A stretch of DNA of 64,000 nt from Pardosa pseudoannulata (Eukaryota > Arthropoda > Arachnida > Araneae > Lycosidae). Below are positions 47,461 through 57,850 of the stretch, piece after piece. The stretch is taken from assembly GCA_032207245.1 (NCBI GenBank), contig CM063505.1, positions 177,267,530-177,331,529 of the forward strand, given 5' to 3'. How positions within the stretch are numbered: position 1 is the stretch's first letter; each line of letters starts with the position of its first letter. The notes below the pieces were generated by a model. The model had not been told where the DNA came from and made no database searches. It saw only the letters and a program-made list of their open reading frames with translations. A program made the position numbers and the translations under genes.

Positions 47461-47610
47461 CCGAAATGTTATCGTCGGTACCAGAGTTCATGGGTTTGAA
47501 TCCCACTGGGGCATGGATATTCGTAGCCCTTCGGAATCGGCTTTTAGCAGTAGATCCTGGGCTTACTATCCATCGTGTTGCAAAAAAGTAGACCGTAGTG
47601 CTCCAAACCA
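47461..47610 (+). mobile_element. 5'-truncated SINE copy
   Basis: Reads atcgtcggtaccagagttca, B box tgggtttgaatccca, cggaatcggcttttagcag, then gtagaccgtagtgctccaaa. The A-box part of the head is missing or unrecognisable. Plus orientation. Confidence 0.8.
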
Positions 47611-48129
47611 TTGTATTTAGAAAGGGTAGATGCATGTTGTATTACATATATATTTTGAGGAGAACTACATAATCTTTAGTTGATGTCCTGGGACTGTATT
47701 TGCTACAGGATAGTCAAGTAATTAGAACGCTAGAATTTGTAAAAATGATGTACTAAAAAATGGTGACGAATGAAGCCGAAACTGATTTCTTAAGTTAAAA
47801 AAAAAAATGTTCAGCACATTGCACTAGTCGGTAGATTTCGAATAATATTTATTACAATCTATTAATAAAATATTTTCGAGTAATAATATTCTCGCGAAGA
47901 TAGGACTGGACGAATAAGAACACTCGAATAGCATGAAACTAAGGCCTTTATTTAATGCTCAACACTTGGATGACAGAACAAAGAACTGACTGACAAACTG
48001 AGACACATGTTCTATTAAACTTCAGTGGAATATTCTGCAATACTGTTCCAGTAAGCTGAAGAATTTTCTAGTAACTTCGAGAATTAACTAAAGGAGATTC
48101 ATAAATAAATTAAATTAAAATGCCACAGC
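47611..48129. other. AT-rich stretch, nothing recognised
   Basis: No supported feature. Confidence 0.35.
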
Positions 48130-48199
48130 ATTTGTGCGGGGATTTGAACCGAGGTCCTCTCGCTTTGTAATTTGGCGCGATTACGACCGCGGCACAAAT
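48130..48199 (-). pseudogene. tRNA-like sequence (tRNA pseudogene or SINE head)
   Basis: On the minus strand the 70-nt span opens with ATTTGTGC and closes with GCACAAAT, an 8-bp perfect acceptor-like stem. A CGCG/CGCG D-stem (loop gtcgtaat) follows, and a B box GGTTCAAATCC sits at the T-loop position. The T-stem has only about three of five pairs and no proper 5-bp anticodon stem forms, so it is not a functional tRNA. No SINE tail of the main family follows. Confidence 0.4.
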
Positions 48200-50040
48200 A
48201 ACTTCTCCAGAAAAGGCGGACGTATTGTTTACAGATAATAATTTATTATTATAAGCCAAAACGTGTATTCACTATTAAACTTCCTTTATTGATATGTAAA
48301 AATATTACAGATTGGTGAAAAAGTGTATCTTTGCAGTTTAATATTTAGCTTTAGAAAATGATTAAAAATATATAATTAATTTATAATTAATAAATTTAAT
48401 ACCGCTTCAAAAATTATATTTCTATAATAATAATATTTTGCATATAGAGAGTCGGCAAATGTGCCACCTAGCCCGGGTGGCAGAAGTTTAAAGATTAATT
48501 TAAACTTCTGCTAACTTACTAAATAGAGAAACAACTATATTTCCTCAATCTGGTATACAGATTACTATAACAATAACAAAGTTAAAGTATTGTCTAAATA
48601 TGAAAGTCTAAGTGTAAAGTTTTTAAATTTGGAACTGAACTTACGATTTAATTTTATATTTAGGCCTTTTTAATTAAGCAAGAGACTGGCAATCCTCTTG
48701 TCCCAACTCCCATAAATTTGAGGCTTGATGTGAGACAATTAATGCTGCAAATATTATGTACAATTTGATATTTCATTATTCCAAATGTACTCCAAGAATT
48801 AAATACTACTTCCTTTCCTTCAATTGTATAATAATCTATTGAACTAGTTTATATTCCAGGCTGTGTATCAGTGAATATTTTCTTTCTTTTTTTATATCAC
48901 TTTTATGTATATTTTAGTATTTATTCTATCCTTGTCATATTAGTTTATATTTTACTTTGTACTCTATACTTTGAAGGTATATTTTATTATTATTTTAAGT
49001 AGTTAATTTATATTTCAATGCTATGTTTATTGAATTATTGCTATTAAAATGCATAACTGAGCACTAATAACAATGTAACTTTTTTCAAAAAAAAAAAAAA
49101 AAAAAAAAAAAAATTTAAATGTAGAGAAATCTTTATCTCGATTTGCCTTATATTCAGGACTATAAACCCATTTTCTCAAAAAGTTGGCTTTGCAAAGTGA
49201 GAATTTTCTGTCCAACACCCATTAACTGTTACCTCTTCAGAGAAACATTGTTCCTCATTTTAGGGTAGAGATGACTGTAGCAATACACAAGTCAATACAC
49301 CCACCAAATATATAAGCATTAAATACGAAGATTTCTCCAAACCAGGGACGTAGCTTGTAAAAGTTAGCTCTCACCTGAAGCCGAATAGTTAGCCCTCCAC
49401 TCTTCACCTCGCTTTATTTCCTGGTTTTAAGATCACATTTAATATTATTTAGCCTTTTGGGCTGATGTAATAATGTCAAATATATATCATAATCTATCTT
49501 AATTCATAAAATAATGCATCGTAACTTATATAATTACAAAACTCGTTTGGATTTGATTAAAAGTGAATTTTCGATATATTAAAATTATTTTAAGATCCAT
49601 TTCATTTTCATTACTTAAAATTGAAAGTCTAAAACTTTTACTTCCAGATTTTAATGAAGCACAATTATCGATAATTCAATTATAATATGTATATCAAGCC
49701 CTCTGATTTTGGATGGTTAAAATTGAAAGCCACTCACTCTCTCTTGTGTCATTGAACTTCTGAGGTAATTCTTGATTACTCTCAATTTCGAAAACGATCT
49801 TTCCGCGTTCGCAGTCGTAATGCCTCATGCTGTAAATAAAATGTAAGTTGTACAAACGTCGGGAGAATTCCGGACAAATAATGTCGAATGATCTCAAATA
49901 AGGATTCTGGACAATAGTTTAGAGATTTACATCCGGCATTGACTCACCACTCGTCGTGCTATCTCTTGGCATAAAACTAAAACAGTTAATACATTCGAAA
50001 TTTTTGTGTTACTATACACCTCATTTTATAATAATTCAGA
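48200..50040. other. AT-rich stretch with a poly-A tract
   Basis: A poly-A of about 25 bp lies at 49089-49113. At 49343 ccagggacgtagcttg resembles a GGCGTAGC-type MITE end, without a visible partner. No gene recognised. Confidence 0.35.
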
Positions 50041-50440
50041 ATGAGTAGAAACCCCAAGATTTATACTCCCAGCCGGAGTTGTGGGCTTTATGGGCTCATA
50101 TGTACACCCCTGCTCCAAACAACCCAAAGTTATTCCCATTTTCAGAGATTAAGGATGCCAGAGCTACTAGCTTCTGTCTGGACTTCGGATGACTCACACC
50201 GGCTCTAGTAACTGGATACGTGGTGGGAGTGCTAAAGATACTTCCAAGTACATCCGACCCCGCTTCGAAAGGTCTCCCTGGGGGTCAGAGGAATTCTGCT
50301 GATAAAAGATCTCGGTTTTCACCCAGCTAATCCTTTTTCCCCTCATCCTGAAATCCCCATTCCGATTTTGCAAAAAGCATCTCGATCTCAGCAGTTTATG
50401 AAATAAAACGAACGCAGGCCCTGATACAATAAGAGAGAGA
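50041..50440. other. GC-richer block of unknown repeat type
   Basis: Distinctly higher GC (ccagccggagttgtgg, cgaccccgcttcgaaagg, ccctgggggtcagagg), no long frame, no inverted ends. The composition and its abrupt end next to a (TA)n array suggest an unrecognised transposon fragment. Confidence 0.3.
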
Positions 50441-50455
50441 GAGACACACTATTGT

Positions 50456-50504
50456 ATACATACATACATATATACATACATATATATATGTATATATGTG
50501 CATA

Positions 50505-50561
<57 letters not shown>

Positions 50562-50630
50562 ACATGTATATATGTATATATATATATGTATGTATATATG
50601 TATTTATGCATATATATATACATATGTAGC

Positions 50631-50663
<33 letters not shown>

Positions 50664-50712
50664 GTATATATATATGTATATATATATATATATGTATATA
50701 TATATGTATATA

Positions 50713-50756
<44 letters not shown>
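50456..50756. repeat. Complex (TA)n/(TATG)n array
   Basis: 300 bp of TA runs interspersed with TATG/CATA variants. All open frames across it on both strands are low-complexity Tyr-Ile translations and are not genes. Confidence 0.95.
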
Positions 50757-50757
<1 letters not shown>

Positions 50758-51030
50758 GCATACATAGATATACACACACATTTATATAACAGTAAAAATT
50801 GAAGTTGGTCAAGGTTCTAAATTATGAGAGTGTCGTGGTTGTGTTTCCGGTTTTGATGGTCACGTGACAGGGCAAGAGAAGAATTCCATTAGATGACGGA
50901 ATGTGTGTGTGGCTTAAGGACTAAGAAGGCTGTACGATATGGAAATAAAAGTTATTAACTACGACTACCCTATGTGATTGTGATTATGACTTTATTATTG
51001 TGATTGGCGACGAAGTCCTGAATATGTTAC

Positions 51031-51031
<1 letters not shown>
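50757..51031 (+). mobile_element. LTR-end/PBS-like segment between (TA)n tracts
   Basis: Contains ggtcacgtgac, AATAAA (50944-50949) and a run of 'gattgtgattatgact'. It then has attggcgacgaag (about 51003-51015), which resembles the LTR-to-primer-site junction of Gypsy-type elements (TGGCGAC...). No TG...CA termini could be set and no second LTR is present, so this is only a plausible retroelement fragment. Confidence 0.25.

Positions 51032-51126
<95 letters not shown>
51032..51126. repeat. (TA)47 microsatellite
   Basis: Uninterrupted TA, left border of the fold-back element. Confidence 0.95.
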
Positions 51127-51129
<3 letters not shown>

Positions 51130-51800
51130 CAAGTCGTGATCCAGAGTTAAAGCGAATGGAAAACAGTCTTCTTGATAATAATAAGTTTTATTAGCTCATC
51201 GTTCTTAAGGAAAGCAATATGGTCCATTTTCATTAATCGACTCAGAGCTATGCGTGAAGGTGTTGACCGCTCTACTTAGCAGTATTTTTATATAGTGAAT
51301 AACTTAGGGTTAAGATATTTCTCTTAATATTTATTTAATTTAATTTAAACAAGATAAACGATGTGTCAACTTAAATTTAATTGTCCACTGGAGATTTGTC
51401 CATCAGGACTGGCCATAATGTTTGGGCCAGTCTTAAGTGGATGGGGAGGGGGGAAGTTGTCAGGTCTAAAAAGGGGTAGTTGGAAATTATGTAAGTTGAA
51501 AACGATTCTAAAAAGAGGAACTCTTTTATAATAATAAAATAAATGAAAAAGACCCACGCTCGAGTAAGCTTTCAGGATAATCCGGTCAGACAGAAGCATT
51601 TCTCAGCTATTTGATAAGCTTGCAAACAGATAAGTTGGGATTTGGCTCGTGGACATGGAGTGGTCAACACCTTCAAGCATAGCTCCGGGTCGATTAATGA
51701 AAATGGCACATGTTGCTTTCCTAAAGAACGATGAGTTAATAAAACTTATTAGTATGAAGAAAACTGTTGTCCATGCGCCTTAACTCTGCACCATGATTTG

Positions 51801-51803
<3 letters not shown>
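51127..51803. mobile_element. Fold-back element with ~142-bp inverted arms ending at (TA)n
   Basis: The left arm 51127-51269 and right arm 51662-51803 are reverse complements without indels; I count about 18 mismatches over about 142 positions. Each arm's outer end (tgacaa(g/a)tc(g/a)tg...) touches a (TA)n tract. The interior of about 390 bp is unique and includes a GGGGAGGGGGG patch. Reading inward-to-outward, both arms keep an open frame containing [12 protein letters not shown], which ends at a stop just before the (TA)n. The arms may therefore be two inverted copies of a decayed coding 3' end. Class unknown. Confidence 0.7.
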
Positions 51804-51871
<68 letters not shown>

Positions 51872-51945
51872 TGCATGTATATGATATATATGTGTGTGTA
51901 TGTGTATATATATGTATATATATGTATATATATATATATATATCT
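51804..51945. repeat. (TA)n/(TATG)n microsatellite
   Basis: A pure TA run of about 60 bp followed by TA/TG-mixed sequence; right border of the fold-back element. Confidence 0.95.
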
Positions 51946-52590
51946 GTGTGTATGTATATTTTACTACTTCCTTCAAATTTTAAATGATTAATGACTGCAT
52001 ATGTTTATAGTTAAATTTTGGGTACATATGTGTAAGTCAAATTTTTTTTTCTTTTTACATTTATTAAAAAAAATCCAATTATAAAATCAATATCCATTAT
52101 TTAAGTCGACAAATTTCTACATTAAAAGATTAGAATATTAAAACTCACATTAAAAGATTATTTACTATATTCTGTTGTTATTCTTCGAAATATCGCCTCT
52201 TAATTATTTCAATTGCACTGATTATGCCGTCTTCAAGTTGCGGCGTGACGCAGCAGCTTTTCTGCATCATAATGCGACACGGTTTTGAAAACAATGCACT
52301 GTAAGCGTGCTGTATATTTATGCAGGAGAATGAAAAGATATGGACGCTAGATATAATAGTGGAATAATTCAATGAAGCTTGACATTAGCACTCTCTATCC
52401 CGTTTCTTTTTAAATATCCTTAAGTACCTGTTTTAGGGTATAACACATACATTTTTATTTAGATCGTAAATGTTATAATTACATTCAAATTTTACTTTGG
52501 CATTTAGTATTTTTTTTTTAAATGTTGAAATATATAATCGCACTCATACTTGACGACTTGGCCGATTATTGTTGTATATAAGTAATAGCT
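51946..52590. other. AT-rich stretch, nothing recognised
   Basis: A 64-codon minus frame (52178-52372) has no recognised domain. Confidence 0.35.
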
Positions 52591-52826
52591 TTCTTTGACG
52601 TACGAGGTTTTCTTTAGTTGATCCTTTTGTGCTTTGATTGGCTGTGTTTAATTAGTTTTGTTTGTGCCTGTAATTTGATTGGCTAGACGCAGGATCTTAA
52701 AACTATAAAAGCCCAATGTACCTAGTATTTCTTGATTATTTTGGTGTTTTCAATAAAAGGTGTTTGCGATCTGCGGCTTTTCATTATGCTTCAATATTAA
52801 ATAATCATTTCTGACTTGAATTACAG
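52591..52826 (+). promoter_or_regulatory. LTR-like promoter block
   Basis: Two GATTGGCT (inverted CCAAT) boxes at about 52636 and 52677, TATAAAA at 52704-52710, and AATAAA at 52752-52757 followed by a GT-rich patch (ggtgtttgcg). TATA plus poly-A signal only about 45 bp apart is the compact U3-R layout of an LTR. The termini and a 4-6 bp duplication were not found. It could be a solo LTR or an unusual host promoter. Confidence 0.35.
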
Positions 52827-52935
52827 AAAGTTAATAAAATGTACCCAGAGGCCTAGCAAAATATTTTTCATGGTGGAGTTTTCTCCCTTTCAACTCATGT
52901 CTCAAAACTAATGCAGAAATCCTTATATATGTTAA

Positions 52936-53657
52936 GGCCAAAGCCCGAATTTCGGCCAGTTCCCGAATTGGCCGGATCATGTGGTCAATGTCCGATGTAC
53001 TGGAAATGAATAGCGTATATGCAACTTTGGCCGGCCACTTCCCGAAGTGCCCCGAACTCCCTGGCCAATAATCGATGTGCTGAAGCAAGACTTTCGGTAG
53101 GAAGCGCAGCTGTCGATTCTGGTATCATGAAGGCATGCACATGATAGCAAGGACAGTGTGTTATATTTTCAGTTCATCTTCTTGTAACAAGTGATGATAC
53201 TGATAATTTTCTGTAATAAACTAATTTAGTAGATAATTTGATTATGTTTTTGTTTGTTTGTTTTCTCCAAGGGAGAGGAAATTTTCATAAGAGATCAGGT
53301 GGTTTCTGGTATTGTGAGATCTTTACTCACTAAAACTTCTCACTTCCAACTACAGCCCACCTAGGGCCACCCTACCTCCTTGGCCTTTGTTCCGAAGGAC
53401 GATGCTAGGTGACTAAGAGGGGCGGATTCGTCAAAAAACTCCTCTGTGGCAGCTATAATGTGATTATCATTAGCATTACTGTATACAAACACTAAAAATT
53501 TACTTTGGCTGATCACCCCATGCCAGTTCCCGAATTGGCTGACCAAACCACGAAATCAAGGAAAGATCGGACATTGGCCGGTCATTGTGAGGCGATATTG
53601 GCTATTTGGCGATTTGGCCGGCCAATTCGGGAACTGGCAGAACTTCGGGCTTTGGCC
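52936..53657. mobile_element. GGCCAAAG-end MITE with iterated subterminal palindromes
   Basis: The left end ggccaaagcccgaatttcgg continues cagttcccgaattggccgg. The right end on the reverse strand reads ggccaaagcccgaagttctg and continues ccagttcccgaattggccgg, an inverted repeat of about 40 bp. The motif ccagttcccgaattgg or a variant recurs inside at about 52957, 53035, 53522 and 53617 in both orientations. The target duplication is unclear, so the superfamily is undetermined. No transposase frame. Confidence 0.7.
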
Positions 53658-53696
53658 GTAGCATATATATTAACATGTACAGCATTCCTCATAGGC

Positions 53697-53869
53697 GGTT
53701 CAGCCGAACGATGTTTGAATGGTTAGGGCGCTGATCTTCGGAACCGGAGTTCGTGGATTCGAATCCCACCGGTGCATGGATGTTCGTAGTCATTTAGAGT
53801 TGACTTTAAGCAGTAGGTACCGGTCACATTAGTGTTTAAAAAAATATACCGCATTGTTCCAAACCGTAG
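53697..53869 (+). mobile_element. tRNA-derived SINE copy
   Basis: Plus-strand copy: A-box region ttgaatggttagggcgctga, B box ggattcgaatccc, atggatgttcgtagtc, aagcagtaggtaccggtc and end gcattgttccaaacc. It sits in the right part of the hAT-like nest. No clear target duplication. Confidence 0.85.
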
Positions 53870-53916
53870 AAGTTTAAGACCACACATCCCCCGTTCGCTA
53901 CGCCACTGATTGTACT

Positions 53917-55220
53917 TATACATTAATTCTGTACCCCTACAAAAGCCTCATATTATTCGAGTTGAAATTTGTACAAATAATATTAAACCTTTGACCCCTA
54001 AAGTAGGGAATACGGCATCCTCATCTGTGACTAACCTTACGCTACGCACTGAGAAGCCATGCTACATTCCAGCGTATCAGTATTGATCCGTTGTACCTTG
54101 AAGCGAGAATTTAAGGATATATAATAGGAAATGTAAGCGAAAGTGTTAATATTGTCACGCTTCGCTGAATTATTCTGCTATTATATCTATCTCCTGCATC
54201 TTTCCAGAACTCCGCATAAAGATACAGTTCGCATATATTTTTATTTTCACACGCAATTAACTCCTGAATGCACAGTTGTCGTTAAGGAAACAAGTCTAAA
54301 TTACTAAATAAAGCAAGTTTCAGTTTCTGTATAATATATCCTCGTATATTAAAAACAGCTGCTTTATTCCGAAAAAAAAGATAAAGAAAGCAAAATATTT
54401 TCACTGCCTGAGAACGTTTCTAGAAATGAAATAAACGGAACGAGTTAATTAAAATTTCCTCTTGAATTCTTTATTAAAAAATGTTTCATTTTCAAATCTA
54501 GATTGTATTCTCACAAGGAACACTTTTACCTGTATTTGTTTTTGCTAAATGCAATAATTTTTTGCAAGTAAATAACATAAAGCTTCCTGTAAACATGACA
54601 ATCGTAACAGATCATTGCACATTTTAGTTAATAAGTCTTCATTTTTAACAAACCGTTTTATACGAATTAACTGATGATATTTTTTATAAACAAAGAAAAG
54701 TAAATTATAAAAATAATGGTAGACTAGGTAGATATTCCGGCAAATATAATTTTAATTTGCCAGTCGTAAGGAATATGGCGCTATCTGAGTCCATGTTTGC
54801 AACTGAAAAATGGAGACTTTGTAAGGTCTGCCAAATGGTCGATTATTGTTAATCAGCCATTAAATTTGCATAGTTTTGAAGAAGCGAACAAGTTGGTTTT
54901 TTAATTGTTAAATTTAGCATAAACTGATACTATAAATACGCATAAGCAATTTTGCTAACCAGACAATATTATTAGCAGCTGCTTTAAGTACAAAAAATTA
55001 AATGGTTCGTTTAGAGGCTGTATTTAAGCCTAAGCAAGTGTTAGCCACTGGGGCATAAATGAATGGTAGGATTGTGGTCAATGGGTTCTGTGTCTCACCG
55101 TTGGTCTCGTTTTCGCGACATTCTATAATTAATTTCATTTTCATATTCCTTGTATTACGAGTTAGATTTTACTCAGTATTACTTCTAAAATTTACTTTAC
55201 GTGTTCAAGGAAGATAGACC
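53917..55220. other. AT-rich stretch, nothing recognised
   Basis: No supported feature. Confidence 0.4.
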
Positions 55221-55228
55221 TTGCTCAT

Positions 55229-55853
55229 CAGAGCCGTAACTAGGGCGTGGGCAAAGGTGGCATTTGCAATAAAAACGAATAATCTTAATACTTGGGGCCG
55301 CCGCTACGGCGCGCGGCCCGGCGCCCCGCGCGGCGACCGAACGCATCAGTCTTAGGGGCGCCGCACCGTGAGGAAAATGGGGTCCGAAAGAGGACGATTC
55401 GCCCCAAGTAGAAATAAGGAAAAGGGGTGAAAAATAATTTATTTTTATTATATGAAATATATTTTTGCTATATGCTTTAATATTACTCCGAGTATTTGTT
55501 TTAAATTTTGAATTTATTAAGACTGAATTTAAATTTAGAAATTTGTTAATTTTTTATGAAAATTCAGACTCTAAATAAAAAATATTTCCCTCAAATAAAC
55601 GATTCCATTTAAGAGCAAAATAATAACCCTAAAGAGTTCAAAAATATTTTTTAGTTATTAATAAGGTAAAAATAGAAGAAAAATTTTAAAAAATTAATAT
55701 ATTAGGAACATTTTAAGAATTAATAAAATATTTTGAGTTCATTCTCAATATATCATATAGCAAAAAAGCATGTTTATATATTTTTCACTACATGTTGTAG
55801 AGGCACAGACCAGTTATTTGCCACGGGGGCTGCAGGACCTAGTTAAGGCCCTA
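55229..55853. mobile_element. Second copy of the CAGGGCCGTAAC hAT family, with GC-rich segment
   Basis: Colinear with 46381-47081: start cagagccgtaactagggcgt, block gaggacgattcgcccc, end tgcaggacctagttaaggcc. The terminal bases have decayed. The flanks ttgctcat (55221-55228) and cttgctat (55854-55861) are an imperfect duplication. It holds a GC-rich stretch (55294-55371) that the other copy lacks almost completely. Confidence 0.75.
55294..55371. other. Exceptionally GC-rich segment inside the hAT copy
   Basis: About 78 bp, very rich in CG dinucleotides (ggggccgccgctacggcgcg, cccggcgccccgcgcgg), unlike anything else in the AT-rich window. In the sister copy only 'gaggcgctcaccatgagg' corresponds, so the segment was either lost there or gained here. 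Confidence 0.8.
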
Positions 55854-55969
55854 CTTGCTATTTACCTGCTACCAAATGTATCGTTTTATTAGGGAGTGAC
55901 TTTGATATATACATATCCTACCTAGGGTAAAAGTCTACATCTCTATACTGATCCGACCCTCAGACAAAC

Positions 55970-56380
55970 GTGGTCCCGGGTAGTACCCGAGACAGCAATG
56001 TACGTACGAAAAATCAGTGCTCAGTGTGTTTAAGTCTCGCCAAATCTCGCAGCTGGCTGCTCTTAATAGTGGATCACTCGTCCTCTAAGAATCACAGGAG
56101 GATCAAGGGTTCTCTAAGTTTTCAAACGGTACTTCTGGAGGTAACAGGCCAAACCTGGGGTTATTCTGCCTGGTCTCTTCTAAATTACGAGGACCCACTT
56201 GAGCTACGACGTTCTTTTCCCCCTAATGGGGTTCGTCGAACGAAAAGCAAACCCCTTCGCCTTAATTCATTTTTGCCCTTTGGACCACTTGCTTGGCTCG
56301 TCCAAGTAGTATCAGCATTAAGAACAATTAAAGAGAAGTTAATCCAATTAGCACTAATCAACTGTAAGATTCCATGCTAA
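55970..56380 (+). CDS. Unrecognised 136-codon ORF in a shared repeat
   Basis: Plus-strand frame beginning MVPGSTRDSN, with roughly balanced GC. No family motif is recognised and there is no membrane segment. The reverse strand of about 56130-56200 matches the repeat at about 31000, including the peptide-level string GPRNLE read from the minus strand. The biologically relevant strand may therefore be the minus one, and this plus frame may be incidental. Probably decayed transposon sequence rather than a gene. Confidence 0.15.
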   Translation: MVPGSTRDSNVRTKNQCSVCLSLAKSRSWLLLIVDHSSSKNHRRIKGSLSFQTVLLEVTGQTWGYSAWSLLNYEDPLELRRSFPPNGVRRTKSKPLRLNSFLPFGPLAWLVQVVSALRTIKEKLIQLALINCKIPC

Positions 56381-56787
56381 TCTATTTGGTGTTACTCATT
56401 ACTGCTTTATTTTTGTAAAAGTTTCCGTTAAAATTAACTGTTCGTGTCTGGGCTTTTAAAATTTCTTTAAAACCTTGGCTCATTATAAGTTAAATTATTG
56501 AAATTATCTTTGAACCACTCACATATGTAAAAGCAAAAATAACTATTTTTAAAACCATGGGGAAAATTACCATTTCACACGCGTGGAAGAATAGAATTGT
56601 GCCTTTTTTGTGTTAGCCATGCATTTACAAAATTTAGGCGAAAAAAACCCTTGAATGATATTTTTGACAGACTATATATAAGGTGTATTTCAGTTTCAGG
56701 AAGATGGGGAAGAGTTATGTTCCGCTATATACCATACATTAATGTTTTGCGAATCTCAGTAATTGAACACCGGTGATGTTATGACAA

Positions 56788-56935
56788 AAGGTGCTACCAT
56801 TTTACAGTCGACATATGTCACTAGTGACTTCTACGTCATAATGATATCAGAGAGGAAAATTTATGGTACTAAATTTCCATCCCTGGCTATTTCTGACGTC
56901 ATTTCTGACCAGTTGCAGAAAAGTTCTTTGGTGAT
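56788..56935 (-). mobile_element. Partial copy of the fold-back MITE at 24.7 kb
   Basis: aggtgctaccattttacagt, then gtcgacatatgtcac and gtgacttctacgtcataatg, matches the reverse complement of the right arm at 24870-24930. A second similar arm is not obvious, so it is a half-element. Confidence 0.5.
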
Positions 56936-56989
56936 TCACAAACAAATTAGTTTTATATTTGCAGAAAATACAAACGAAAAGATTCCCGA

Positions 56990-57850
56990 TTGTAACAATA
57001 AGTTACATTCTGTCCAGCTCTTTTTACCTTTTCCCGTGAGTCATCGTCAAAGACATATCATAGCAGGGCCGGTTTGAACGAGAAAGAAACTTCGGACTTC
57101 TCCCAACCAATAGAAGGGTCAGTTGGCTTGGGGGATTTTGACCTCCCACTGTTCTGGAGTGGTCTATTTTTCCTCCGCTAGGCAGTCGGATTTTTTGAGT
57201 GGACATGGTTGTTACCAGAAGAGTAGAGGGTGAACGGCTTCTTCCTTAAATTTTTCGTCGTATTGCTTTTTAGGGCCGACGCCGACTCGAGAGCAGTTTT
57301 CGATATCTACTGTGAAGATTTCCCTTTGTCTGAGTACGAGCCAAAACAGCTGATTGGAGTACACCTGTTTACCAGGACAATAGCGTGGCGTCTCAGAATC
57401 TGGGATCTTGACAATCGGACTGAATAGACGAGTACGCCCCTGATGGATCTTGTTAATGAATGCTCAGAAATTCCGTAAAGGGACAGCCAGCGAATGAGAA
57501 TTCAGCCAAAAAATATAACTGTAACTGTAGCTGGAGTTCTCAAGTAACTGGGATCTGAACTGACCCCAAAAAACAGTTGGCGGGACCGTAACTGACCCCC
57601 AGGTATAAAAATCCTACAATTTTGAGACTCAGGGTCATTTATTTTTACGTAGGTGTGTTGACCTCGTGGAAGCTTTCGCCTTTTTTTTTTTTTTTTTAAA
57701 TATATATATATACCGGAGCCAGCATTCTAGTTCGGGAGATTCGTAAAGTCCGCTCATATAGGGAGGAGCAGAGTCTCGGACACCGAACAGGGGATAAATT
57801 GGGTTTGATTGCACCCTGAAAAGCTTCCCCATTTGTAGGAGATTATTAAA
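56990..57850. other. GC-richer block, origin unclear
   Basis: At 57065 cagggccggtttgaacg could be a hAT-type end, but no partner was found. A 65-codon plus frame (57230-57427; ...ADADSRAVFDIYCEDFPLSE...) and a 65-codon minus frame (57635-57832) have no recognised domains. A poly-T and a short TA run lie at about 57680-57712. Likely decayed repeats. Confidence 0.3.

Larger units (their letters stand above)
52846..53908. mobile_element. hAT-like element (GGCGTAGC-end family) hosting two nested insertions
   Basis: The left end CAGAGGCCTAGCAAAAT and right end, reverse-complemented, CAGTGGCGTAGCGAACG are similar inverted ends. The flanks aatgtacc (52838-52845) and attgtact (53909-53916) match in 6 of 8 positions, consistent with an old hAT duplication. 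Its left interior matches the small MITE at 40303-40463. Subtracting the inner MITE (52936-53657) and the SINE (53697-53869) leaves a host element of only about 170 bp, the size of the 40-kb copy. Confidence 0.6.

Noticed and set aside
50449..50802. Long open frames on both strands (up to 116 codons)
   Set aside because: They are translations of TA/TATG repeats into Tyr-Ile-Thr strings; no gene.
56060..56090. 5.8S rRNA (gtggatcactcg match)
   Set aside because: Only about 12 bases match the 5.8S start; nothing following resembles rRNA.
57065..57440. A hAT element from cagggccggtttgaac to acgcccctg
   Set aside because: The two ends are not complementary beyond a few bases and no target duplication is visible.
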